A stretch of DNA of 64,000 nucleotides, taken from Glandiceps talaboti (lineage: Eukaryota > Hemichordata > Enteropneusta > Spengelidae). The position numbers and the translations under genes are program-made. Positions 11,671-24,600 of the stretch are shown here, one piece after another. The notes beneath the pieces were generated by a model. That model was not told the origin of the DNA. It did not search any database and was given only the letters and a program-made list of their open reading frames with translations. The DNA lies in contig NC_135552.1 of assembly GCF_964340395.1 (NCBI RefSeq), positions 24,673,681-24,737,680 of the forward strand, read 5' to 3'. How positions within the stretch are numbered: the first letter of the stretch is position 1; each line of letters starts with the position of its first letter.

Positions 11671-14063
11671 AGACTGAAACGTACATTTCGGAATCAGTCT
11701 TGGCTTTTCTTTGCACGTAGTTGGTGTTTGTTATGGTTGTAAAATTTATCAGTGGAATTGCATGCCAACTCCGAGTAGATTACGTATTATCGGAATGATG
11801 TTATTTACTCTGCTGGCTCGTTTTGTGTAGACTGCAGTATGTCGCATGATAATAATGCGTACAGATATCATATGAGAAATGGGGAAAAGAGATGCTATGA
11901 CAGTTATGCGTATTTTTCTTGAATATTGAAAATCAAAATATTGAGGAAATACATGTATTTATTTTATTGCGGTCGAGCTATGTATATATAATATATGCCT
12001 TTGCTGTACATGTAACGTTAATATAAATTGTGTTGAAGTTCACTGCAGTCACGGATGTTCAGTTATGACAGGTTTGTGAGGTATCAACATGATAACGCTT
12101 ATGGAATAATTCTTTGTGTTATTAAATTCAATTTTGACTGTTACCCTTTAGGGACATGCAATTGTGACACCAACATTAGTATTATACAAATGTAGCAGAC
12201 GCATTTGGCATTTTACACAATTCTATTCTGACTTGTCCATGAATCAATAATTTTCCCTCCTTAAATTGGACTTATTGTACAGTTGTTCTAAATAATATAA
12301 CATAAGAAACTATTTAAGGGTAACCGATTTCAATTTCATGGAAAATATTGTAAATACAGTGAAGTGCCCACCACTGTTGGTGTCACCTTACAATGTATAC
12401 AGTACTATCCTATTATGTGCAGACAGACATCACAACATCCTGTGTGATGGCTCCCCTACAATCATGGTGACTCATCCTCACACAGTCCCCCTCCACACCC
12501 AACAATATGAAGGAGTTTCTGTAGGGTTTTCCTGCTTCAACAAATGGAAGCAATAATAGTGGTTATATTTGGTTAATCATTTGTTGCAGAAATTAATAAC
12601 AACATCTATATTAATAGGTGAAACAAGGGATGAAACATTTTCAATTGAAAAGGGAAGTCCTGTTTAAAATATTACCAGTAATTAAGCATAGATTGCAAAA
12701 CAGGTTGTATATTGCAACATAATGCACTGATAAGCTTAATAAAAAAAATGCCAGTTTTCAGATTTTCCTAGTACATGTGTATATCATATATAGCACAACT
12801 GTGACTGGTTAGTGAAGTACAGTACAATGTACATGTACTGACAGTAGTCATAATTACATTGTACAATGATTTATGATGACAACAGATGCTGGTGAGTGAA
12901 ATAAACTCCAGCACTGTATGATTTACATATATTTGTTCTGTTAATCATGTTATTTTTACACAGCAGCAGCTCTCATATGAACAAAATTAAAATCCCCTCT
13001 TGCTCAACTTTGTGTAGACACAAATACCCCCTTGGTAGAAAGAAGAATGTATGGAAATAAGGTGCCAATTTCAAAATGATACATTGATAGTGCAAGGATG
13101 GCTTTTAAAAAAATGAAAATAGAAATTATGAATTTTTTTGGCAGCGTATGGTAATATACACCACAAAGCTGAATGTGTGTTTTCTCTCACTGCTAAAAAT
13201 GAGTAAAATCTGCCAGGCTTCATGTATTGTAAAAATAGTCAATATCAAGTTGAAGTTTTTATGATCACACATCCATTACAATGTACCTGAACTATAAGTA
13301 TATGTACTATAGTTAATACTACTATATGAACACTGAGTGACTACACTCATCAGCCAGTGTGTGCATGTCTCAGCCTGAATTTAACATGATTTATCATATA
13401 CCTATGCTCATATATCAGTTTTGTGTGAATTAAAGTGAGAACGTCAGTGATATACTACTGTATCCAGGAAAGAAATTTGTTTTCTGCTCTTGGGTGTTGT
13501 ACATGTATTTGATGATCTCAGTATGTTATTCTACATTATCATCACTCGTATATGCAGATGGAGTAAGATGTGACTTGATTCTGACATTCACCCTTTCCCA
13601 TTCCCATCCTGCTAAAAGCTTTGCTCAAAATGAGAGCCTACCCTTGCACTGCCTAATATAATAAAATTAACTGGCAGCAATCGATCGAGTACTTACTCCC
13701 TTTAGATCTCTTTGCCTACAAAAGTCCGAACTGAACTTGGATGACCACAGATAAGTCACGTTTGCAAAATGGCACATCTAGTATGGCATGTGCTCACATA
13801 CATCGTAAGGACCTGGTATTTGAAAATATGAAAAGTTTTACATTTTTGTAATTTCTAGATTTTTAGTCATCGGAGAGGGAGTTCTTATTGTAGTAATTAA
13901 ACTGTAAATAGCAGATATTCGATATGTGATTGTTTGGGCTGTGTTTGGCACACCAGCATAGTGCTGGCATGAGTTTCAGATTATTTGAGTAGCTTTTTGC
14001 AGGATGAGGTAAATGGGAAAATGTCAGAATTGGGTCCTGACTTTCACTGTCTGCAATAACTAT

Positions 14064-14440
14064 TAAAAAAATGTATGCAAATAGGCCTAGCAGCAAGACC
14101 ATGTCCATAGCAACAGTCAAATGATTGCATATATTGCAAAGATAACAACAGAGATTAATGGACAAGTGAATAAACATTCAAAAAATGTATGTAAAAGTGC
14201 CTAGCAACAAGGCCATACCCATAGCAACAACCAAATGATGATGTATATCGCAGATAACATCAGGGATTCATAGACAAGTGAAAGATCATTCAAAAAATGT
14301 ATGCAGATATGTGTAGCAACATGACCTCACCCATAGCAACAGCATATATGTTATAATGTATATTGCAAAGATAACAACAGTGCCGGATAGGCAACTGGAT
14401 AATCATTCAGCAAATGAAGACCTACATGTATACCTAGCAT
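14064..14440. repeat. Tandem repeat, about 112-bp period, 3-4 copies, with CCATAGCAAC motifs
   Basis: The phrase ATTCAAAAAATGTATG recurs near 14066, 14177, 14288 and 14405 (last degenerate). The phrase CCATAGCAAC recurs at 14105, 14219 and 14331. TATTGCAAAGATAACAACAG recurs between them. The motif GTCCATAGCAAC resembles the RFX X-box. The 104-aa minus ORF across it is not supported. Confidence 0.8.
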
Positions 14441-15244
14441 GGATCAGCATGTGGATAAACATTTAAAATAATTGTATAGTTGTGCTACAATGCCATTGTT
14501 GCTGTTTTTGTGAATTGTCTTCAATGTATTGAATATTGAATAATAGATTGTACATGTATTTCTACACAAGGCAGAATGTAGAAGAGCATGGCTAAGTTGG
14601 AAAATAGTACGTACATCCACACATACACAGTAAATAGTGTAACCTGTTACCACATAGCAATCCTTCTCTGTGTATACCTGCCAGGCATTTTACATGATTT
14701 ATGATGTACTTTGAGTTGTAGGTAAACACTGTACAGGATCAAGGTCTTCCTGCACAGAATGGTTATTATAATATTTGTTTGTCGTGGGCAAACAGAGACA
14801 TGACAGGATGTTGTCTTTCTGAGGCTGATATCCAAGAATTCCAACCCAAGTGTTTTTTTAAAAGAAATTTTAAATAGATTTTAAACAATATTATTTAATT
14901 TAAAGTCATTGTATGTTGTCAAAGGATATACAGGAAATGCTAACTTGTCACTTTTTTTTAGCGGTGTCAAAATGTAGAAATCAGCAGATTGAAATTGTTA
15001 TTTTTCATTAGTACATTAGCACCAGTCTCTGTGCGTTGTTTTGATTACAGGTATGCAAATCTTTTCTACTGCTTGTTACTCAGCTGACATCAACTACAAA
15101 TTTTTTTTACAATTGTAGAAAAAGTAGGAAATTGTAATGGTATTCTGGTTCTGGAAATGCTGTTTTCTTTACTTTGAAGTGTAAGAGAGCAACATACAAA
15201 TGTACATGTGTTTACAGCAGACTATGTATTTCTACAATGATATG

Positions 15245-15440
15245 ACAGAACCCCATGATGTACATTTGTATGAGTACAAGTTTGGTGTACTAACTTGTAG
15301 TACATGTATGCATGAGTGCTTGCAGGGTTCTCGTCCCTTGTACTTTATGAGCAGATGAGTGCAAAGGATATCTGTGTACTTATTTGCGTATTTTTTGCAT
15401 GTACATGTATGCAGTAATGTTTTCAGTATTGCAGTGCACC
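15245..15440. repeat. Dispersed repeat family 2, copy 2
   Basis: GACAGAACCCCATGATGTAC, then ATGTATGCAGTAATGTTTT and AGTATTGCAGTGCA. Lies in presumed TMEM98 intron 1. Confidence 0.55.
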
Positions 15441-17192
15441 GTGCAAGTTAGTCAGGATAACAAGTGTGTTAGTGAAGGTATGTAAATCGTAATGATACTG
15501 TATAGGAACTAGACTACATGCAAGTAATCAGTGGTAGATAGAAAAGCTAGCTTAAGTCATGTAGTTTCTATTAGTTTGTGCCAGATTAAAGCTTTATGAT
15601 TTTTACACAGGTTTGAATGTCTATAATAGATCCCAAGTCTGCTTTTATGTGTCAGAGATGCAGTATTTCATGTCATGATGAATACTACTTCTTGTTGTTG
15701 GGAGTTATTTTCTTTCCATGAAAAATCTCAACACAGCTTTTGATTTTTATCATACTGAGAATACATGCAATGTCACAACAGAAATTGGTTGGACTGTATT
15801 TTACTTGTAATGTTGACATTTGGAAAATACAATGCAAGGTTCTATAAACACATCTGTACGTATTGCAAATGTAGCTCGTGGGTACATTGTATGTCTGTAC
15901 ATGAAAACAGATAAAATTAATGGAAGGGTAATCTTTTTATTGAGTATGACAGTTGGTATTGTACAGATAATAACATAGCTTTTCTATTTGAACTATTGAC
16001 ATTCCATATGTACTTTAGCACTGTCAAGTTGTAGTTATTTGATGTTCTCAGTGTTGTATCATTAATTGATTGGTCTGAAAAGGTCTGATGTCCAGATTTG
16101 AATAAAAATACAATAAAGAATTATTATTATTATTATTATTATCATATTAAAAAGATTGTGTGTACATACATGTCGAAATGACTTTTAATAAAGAGAGAAA
16201 GCTTGTACTACAGTGTAGAAGTAGTATTCCCAGAGTTGCTGTTGTTACAGATGTACATATACCAGCCTGTTAGGGTCATTATAGTGTACACATTTTTTTT
16301 TAATGGGAAATTAATCCTGGTTTGCCCAACTTATACTTTTTTGGGTACCAACTAATACATTTACCATTCTGGTAGTTAAGAATATATATAGTAGAAATAT
16401 ATGATATTGCATTTCATTTTTGTTGTGAAATTTGGGCCTAGAAATGTCACACCTACAATGTACATAGTAACACTGAGTGTGATAATTATAATAATAATGT
16501 TGTCTCTGTTACATCTATATTTCTGTTAATACTTTACTTTATTGCCACATATGGTGGTATGGTATAAACATGAAAAGTGAACAATGGAATATGTTCATAC
16601 TCATTGTACGGCCAGCAATGTCTTTGATTTACATGTAATTGCTTCATTCTGCAACCCTGCAGGTAGCAACTGACATATTTTGTGTGTAGGGTGATAGTCA
16701 TCAATCATGGCTGATTGAATTGATATTTGATTTTTCTCATAGTGTGATCAGTAATAACTGGTAAAGAGAATGAAGAGTATGAAAGCACATTAGCTATTAA
16801 AGAAGAATAAAATTTCAATGAAAATATCACTTTCTTTGAACAGTAAAAATTGTTGCATTATAAGTATTATTGTACTCTGGAGGATTATCAACGCATTCAT
16901 TTTGTTAGCCTGTATGTCTTCTGTGACTTGCCACACTTTTGCTATCAACGACAATGTAGTGAATGAGTCTAGTGGCGTCATGAAATCGGCAAGTAGACAG
17001 GCTAACATTATGTTGACATGAGTACATACATATATTGATATTTTATTCCTTTGATTAAGCCCTTTCCTTGTTGTCAACAGTGATATGGATGTTTTAGTAC
17101 CATCTGAAACTGGGTAACTTTAGATTTTAAATGAGATAGTGACAAATTCAAAACCTAAATTCAAAATGAAATTTCTGTTTTACTCTTGAGTA

Positions 17193-17198
<6 letters not shown>

Positions 17199-17247
<49 letters not shown>
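17199..17247. repeat. (CA)n microsatellite
   Basis: About 24 CA units. Confidence 0.95.
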
Positions 17248-17250
<3 letters not shown>

Positions 17251-19689
17251 TATATAAATGAAAACAAATACTATATAGTATAAGTATGTAGTGATGTCAT
17301 ACTGTGGAAGTGATGCAATAATTTGTACTATTATTGATTCTCATAATTGGTATGTTGAGGTCAGTGGATTTCAAATACAATCTCATTAACAGCTTAGTGT
17401 AGATAATTATTAACATCAGTCATGTAGCCAAAACAAAGTGTATGTTTGTTAACTCATGTAGTTAACACTTGTATAACCCAGAGACTTGCTTATTCAGAGC
17501 AACCTGCCAAGCCAAATAGCCAAGTCTCTGGGCTATAACGTCATGTATGAGTAAAAATGATACCAATTCTGCATATGTTTGTGTAATATCATTATAATAC
17601 ATATGCATGTCTACTTGCTGGATATGTGACTTTGCTATACTCCACATGATTATTGATAGAGAACGAGTGTAGTGGGCCAGGGCTAGTAGCATCACAGATC
17701 AAACGAGTAGACAAGCTAGTTTACTTTCTGACAAGTGTGAATAGCAATAGCAGAGAGGGCAGCTGTTTTTTTTTTTTTTCACAATGCACATGTACACATA
17801 CATTGATGTGTACAACTGTACAAATGCCAACAATTAGTGTGCATACCTGACACTACCTTTGAAAAGTTGAACGAGTCGTACTGGCTTAAGTTGGTTCTAA
17901 CTTCTACAGTTGTATGTCAGTTTATTGAGAAGTATTTCTGTATCCTGTGGCTGTGCTGCATAAAGTGTGTTTTTCTAGACTTCCTAACATGGGCACATAA
18001 CAGAGGGAAGAACTTTTTATCAAATTGACACAATTTCTAAAAAGTATGTTAAAAAATGTCAGAATATTGAATAAAGATTTTGCAACCAAACTTGCAGGAA
18101 ACATCCTTCTTGATATTGTACATTGAGATTTGTAGCTTGTACAATAGTGTAAAGGACATGAATGATAGGGTTTTATCAAGCTACATGACAAAGTTGATTA
18201 ATATTTACTACTAGTATACAATGTCGTGTGATATCATGAATGTGTGTCATTATGTCTGCTGATATAAGTTTAACTTGTGTGTGTACTTTGCAGTGGAAAA
18301 GATTCAGATTGTCCTGACAGATAAAATGGTCAGTCACACTGTAGATAGTCTGTTCATTTCATTGGATTACTTGTGGTGGTCGCTCTTACACACTACTGTT
18401 TGGTTTATGATAGTGACCACCGTAAGTTTCTGGCCTGAATCCATTGCTCTGTAGTCTGGACAATTCACTTTTCTCAGCTTGCTCCGTCACTGTTCTAATG
18501 TCAATAGTTCTTCCAAAACCCCGTCTTCAATCACTCTCCCACTTGTTGGTCGTTCAAGTTCACTCCCACATATTAAATAACAGGGTTGAAGTCATGATAC
18601 CATCTGAATATTATCTCTGAATAGGTAGTGTTTCCAATCTAGCTTGTTAAAGTCCATGACACAATCACACACATTTGTATAGATAGATAGATACAAATGC
18701 AAAGAAATAAGGTATACTGACTTTACTACAGCGTGATTGTTGAAAAGTGCTTTGAGCACAGTATGGGAGAAAGCTACTGCTAAATAAAAACTTACAAGTT
18801 ACATTATTGTGAAACAGGGGTCAGCACAATACTACATGTACATGTAAACCTATAGTGTATGTAGCAGATTCTGGAATCTATATGTACATGTATGAAAATA
18901 CAACTACCACAAATGTATCAGTGATCAAGCTAGGGTATCAACATCACCAGGTCATACAAATTACAATGTCAAGGCATTGTCAATAATTGACAGTTTTCTG
19001 CTTGCAAGCATTCTTTCTAGTATTACTGCAGCTGCTTATAGGTGGTATCACTATATGTGTGACTTACATAAGCATGTGAAGAGGCATGTAACATTTAAGA
19101 TTATTTAAGTCATGTGCGCGCTCTGAACAGAAACTTTTTTTTCTTCTTTTTTGGCCGTATGTACATTGTATATATTAATTATAGCTGACATTGGAGAATT
19201 TGTTTAATGGTTTGGAAAAACAGAATTCAATATAATATTTTAGTTGTGGGATAACTACTGATTGTTACATGTTAATTTTTGAATCATTTATGTGATGGTA
19301 ATCCAACCTCAGAATGTCAATATTGATATAGCGCCATTACTCACTCCCAAAATAGTAACATCAAACACTCAGCCCATTATTAGCAAGTGTCACCTCAGTG
19401 ATACTATTGACCAGTATACTAGTTGAATGTTGTTATCAATTGTATTATAATAGTAAAGATACACTGATGGATTCTATTTTTAGCAAGCTCAGATTGAGGC
19501 TCACTAAATGTACCAAAAGTTGACCAATTAATTTATGTACATGTAGGGTCATTGCAGTGTGGAGTAACTTTGAAGCTCAACACTACATGTATAGTACTAC
19601 TGGCTAAGTTTTAGTGGAGACTAGACATTTCAGCACTAGGGTTTGTAGTAGCTTTGGTGTCTGCAGGTTACAACATATGTACATATAGG

Positions 19690-19735
<46 letters not shown>

Positions 19736-19768
19736 TGTGCGTGCGTGCGTGCGTGTGTGCGTGTGCAT
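19690..19768. repeat. (GT)n microsatellite with GTGC variants
   Basis: About 20 pure GT units followed by GTGC/GTGT mixtures. GT/TG-rich again at about 22010-22070. Confidence 0.95.
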
Positions 19769-21636
19769 GCATACATAGAATGTGACTTTTGAGTGCATGT
19801 GTGTGCACATGCATACAGAATGTGTATTGTAGATATGTATGAATTCTCATGCATATAGTACTCATATAGTACTGCATAATTGTACTCATATACTGGTATC
19901 CCACTATCCCTAGCCCTGTACTATTTATGCGAAGCTTCAAGGACTGTGAGAGAGTCTAAGTCTACTAGTACTAGTGTACAACTCACTTTTCACTACAACT
20001 AGTGACAGAGACCTGTTTCGCCAAGTTTGTTCTACTAATGTTAGCCTAGAATCCAGGCAAATTTGGATTTTTAATTTTGATTTCCCCATCTCTTTTGGCT
20101 TGGAAAACAAATTTAGACCATTTTCAGGGAAGTGTTTGTTTGAAGACTTTGGTTCTTAAATTTGTTGAATGACAGCGGTTCATTGGTAACTCCAAAGGTT
20201 ATTAGAGCTTATGATTACAAAAATGAAATATTGTGTTGAAATTCAAATTATCATTTTTATAGGTACATGTGCTGACCACAGAGACACATATTTCGATTAG
20301 GAAAATATCACATATATCCTGCTACTACAAATGTATCAATATACGCACTATACTATAAGATAACTAAAGGGCGGTCACTGAACCAGAAGTCCGGTAGTAA
20401 CTCTTCTGTATGCAAACTTATACATGTATTGTTGTCATCGTTCCTTATTGAAACTAGGGGTTGCATATGTCATAGGCTGTCGCCCTATTCTTAGCCAATC
20501 AGCAGGCTGATGGTGATTGCTACATTTAATAAGTTTCATATAATGCATGTGTGCATAGAGAGGATTTTGGACCAGACTACAATCAATGAACATTGCCATA
20601 TTTTCAAAGTTAAGAGTTCAGTTTTGGGGCATTTTTAGCGGGATTTATTTATCTTGTGCGCTGGATATCTTTGAATGGAGGTAAATGGCAAGTAATTGTT
20701 AAAGATATAATTATAAATTGCAGGACGTTTTGCTGTATGTCCCCCTTGTGTTCTTTCTAAATGGGGGGGGGGGGGGGGACTGGAAATTTGTTGTGAATGT
20801 GAACTGTTTTGTAAAGTGGCTAAAAAACTGTTCTTATCAAATGATGACATGTAACATACATATAAGTGTCTGTGTTTCCAACATGCTGTACCAAGTGTTA
20901 TTAATCCAATTCGATTGCTTACTTTCCCTGTTTGTTACAGGTTCTGTTTGTCAATGGTCTGATGTCTACAGTTGTACATGCCCCTATGGGTGTGACAAAT
21001 ATTTGAAATCAACTGCTTTTGAATGATAAAAAATTAGCCAGCACTATATTTCTGTTTGCACAAGTTGCCATTTTAAAGTGACACTACATATGAAAAATGA
21101 GTAATTACATGTATTTTGGATAGCTTTGTGTAAAAAGTGATTTGTTTAAAGTAAGTTGTATTCACTACTTGTTCTTCACCTCCAGTCTGTACATGCATCT
21201 ATCGATTCTTCATACATTTACAATGCATGAATGTTCAGGGAAGCAATGCAGGGCTCGAAATAAGAGTAGTCCCTTGTCCAAAGACTACTAATTCTTGTCA
21301 TTGGGCTGCCATAATTTACAGCTGATAGCTTACTCAGGGTACCACTGATTATGCATGGTTTCAAGGGTGGAAGATTTACAGACATTATTTTATAACACAC
21401 ATTAATATATTTCCAATAGAGGAGCTCTGTTTTCATTTCAGGAATAGGATACTATTGTCATCATCCAAGGAAAAAAGTTAATTTTGAGCTTTGCAATGTA
21501 TCATTTATCTTTTCATTCAGGCATTCTTTTTTTCATTTGATGGTAATTGGCATAGAATAATGAAATAATTAATTTCTTGTAATTTTTAACTTGTATTTCA
21601 GATCCAGTGGATGTGTGTTGGGTTGAGGCGTACATC

Positions 21637-24600
21637 ATGATGGATGTAGTGGTTGCTATTGCTATTGCAATTCTTGGCATCATATTTATCGGATCTCTAG
21701 TGGCATTGGTACTTGTCTGTAGACATCGGTATTGTAGAAAGATAGATTTCAGACGAATGCAAGATGATATGTCAAGGTAAGTTGATAGTTTAAGCCTTCC
21801 TTGTTACCGCTCATAGTTATGTTGGATAGTTTTGAATGTTTACGATAACCTGTATGAATTTGCAATAGTATGCCACTTTTGAAGTTTTGGTCAACATGAT
21901 AAAGACTGGGTTTTCTTGAGACACCACATGGCACATACATTTAGTCAGGAATGGAATAGTCTGGATGTCAATGTGGCATCGAATGATCGTACGTTCGTGC
22001 ATGCATGCAAGTGTGTGAGTGCGTGCGTGCGCATTTGAGTGTGTGCGTGCATGGGTGCATGTGTGCGTACATGTTTGATGAAGACTAGAAATGAAGACTA
22101 TGAAATGTTTGTGGTTCACAACAGATTGCTGTACCAAACAAAGACCCAAGTATGAAGGTGTAACTCTGCTGTCTACATATGCACACATGTATACCTTACA
22201 CAATAGTACATTTGTACCTTGTGATGGAGGCTATATCCACAGTACTTTATATAAAGCTGAACAGACAAATAGGGTAAATGCACGTGTCACTTAGCCATAT
22301 AAATAATTCACAGATGTAAATAAAGGTGTTTGTAATAAGCATGTGAAATGTGAGAGTTAAGCCGTACCTAGACAGGTCATAGTTTACATTGCATACAATC
22401 TTGTACATTTTACTTTTTAATGTTTGCTAAGTGATATGTGGTATATTAGTGTGGCTTATAGTTCAGGGTATGATGAAATATGGAGTGTGTTCAGTTGGAA
22501 ATTTGTAATATTAAAGGATGCTTTTGACAGACAGGAAGTATAATAACTGCCAAGGTCAGTGGTTTTGTTAGCGCTAAGTAAATGAATGAAGTTCTACCTC
22601 ACTGTCAGGTATTTTACCAAAGTTATCCACCACATTAATGTTTAAATAAAAACTGATTTTAGAAGTATTTCAACCCCCTCCATACCCCACCCCCACCCCA
22701 AAAACAAACCCATGAAAATATTAGACTTTGTGCAAGTAAAAATACGATGATACAAATGTGACAAATGTGGATGATATACATACAGACGGTTATGTATTGT
22801 TTAGATGAAACAACGTACACCTGGAAGTATTTAATAATGGTGAGAAGTCATCGTAAGGATTAAAAAAGGTCACAACTTCATAACTGTAGAATCTTATATT
22901 TTTGTTGTTGTAGAGATTTCAGTATTTGAAATATGTAGTAAGCAAAGGAATATATTAGTTGATATCACTATTTCTGATAAATATACAGTATATAATGTGT
23001 ATTAAAGTCTGGTAATTTCCTATTCTGATACACATTTCAGAATCAAGGGAAACTGTGCTAGTACCAACATCTTATGAAATCAGGAACAGTTTTGTATGTT
23101 CACATAAGCATAGTTTTTATCAATCTCTTAGTTCCCAAGAATACCAAACAATTGGGTAGTTCAGATGCATTGACAGTGGGTTTTCATTGACAAGTTAGTA
23201 AAGGTAATAGTGTGCCAAAAGAAATGAAAAAAATAACGTGCATTATTTCCCATTAGATTTTATTGGTTGTTTTGAATGGCCGCTTGATATATGGCTTCTT
23301 TATTGCTATCCATAGTATAGCCTGCTCCACTAGCAACGTGAATTAAAGAAAGTATACCACAAACCCAGACAAAGCATCTCAAGGATAAACCTTATATAGC
23401 ATAGTTCAGTTACCAACCTAACATAATAGCACATTCTGTGTTACTTGTGTTTTTTTTTCACATGTGTATAACAACCATACATTTCTAATCCAAATGCTGT
23501 GATGAGAATAAAAATGTATGGCTCACATTAATTTATAGACAAAATCACTGTATAAAATTGTATAACTACACTTAGAGAAAAAGACAAACAATTTCAAACC
23601 TAGTTTATGTGACAATAAACTCTTTCATTATGCAATGAATATTTGAATTTCTTTTGAAAAACAAGGTTTTGATGAAAGACAGTCTGTTTCATTAGTTAAT
23701 ATGTATTCAATCCCTGGTGGTGACACTAACAAAGAGTACATTGAGATGACAATTAATTATATCAAAATGATCACTTCAGTATGCCCTTTGAGGCAATACA
23801 ATGTGCCACTGACACACTAATTTGTGGTGACGCACCAAAGTCTGGTATCCCATTACCAACCCTTACTGCACAGTGTGATTACTCACATGAAAACACAATT
23901 TTTATTCTGACCAACAATAAAAGATTTTGTTATTTATTAGAGAGAACACTAGACCTACTGTACATGTAGTGATAGTCAGTGTGCAATCCCCTGTATGACA
24001 GAGAACATGAGACCTACATGTAATAATGGTCATTGTGTAATGTAATGATCTTTTATGATGACTTGAGTAAATTTATTTGTTATATTAGAATCTCAGCAGA
24101 TTCACTCTCAGTTCTATACTATAGACACCATTCCTAATTTCTACTTTAATACATTTCATTATTTCAGTTTGCCTGATTAGCCAGGTGTTAAAATTTGCAT
24201 AGGGTATTTAGTGATGCATTAATTGACAATGTAGAAAAATCAGTGTACTCCCTCAGCAAATAAACAATGGCTCTAGTCCCCCCCCCCCACCCCATATTTT
24301 CAGAACACCCTTATGATGTAATGACAATCATCCCTTCCTGTCTCCAACTGCATGGCAAATACAAAAATATGTACTACAGCCTACAGGTGTTCTCAGTCTT
24401 GGAACCCTCTTGTGAAAACATTCTAGGGAGAAACTAAATGTTGTACAATGACTTCAGCAATAGAATGACGAAAACTCATCTGTGCAAACACTAAGTCTAT
24501 GTTAAAACATTTGACTTCATTTTCCAAGCACGTGTCGTGACTTGAGAAAACATTGATGAAGCCATGGTGATTACCTGGCAAAAGCTTTGGTATTTCGTGG

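Larger units (their letters stand above)
11671..21601. other. Presumed TMEM98 intron 1
   Basis: About 10 kb of AT-rich sequence with many TACATGTA motifs, the 112-bp tandem repeat, repeat family 2, (ATT)n at 16121-16142 preceded by an AATAAA-rich tail, and two microsatellites. A small inverted repeat joins TATAACCCAGAGACTTGC (17473) with its complement at 17520. No further coding exon found. Confidence 0.5.

Noticed and set aside
13863-14177. 104-aa minus-strand ORF
   Set aside because: Covers the 112-bp tandem repeat; no domain and no splice sites.
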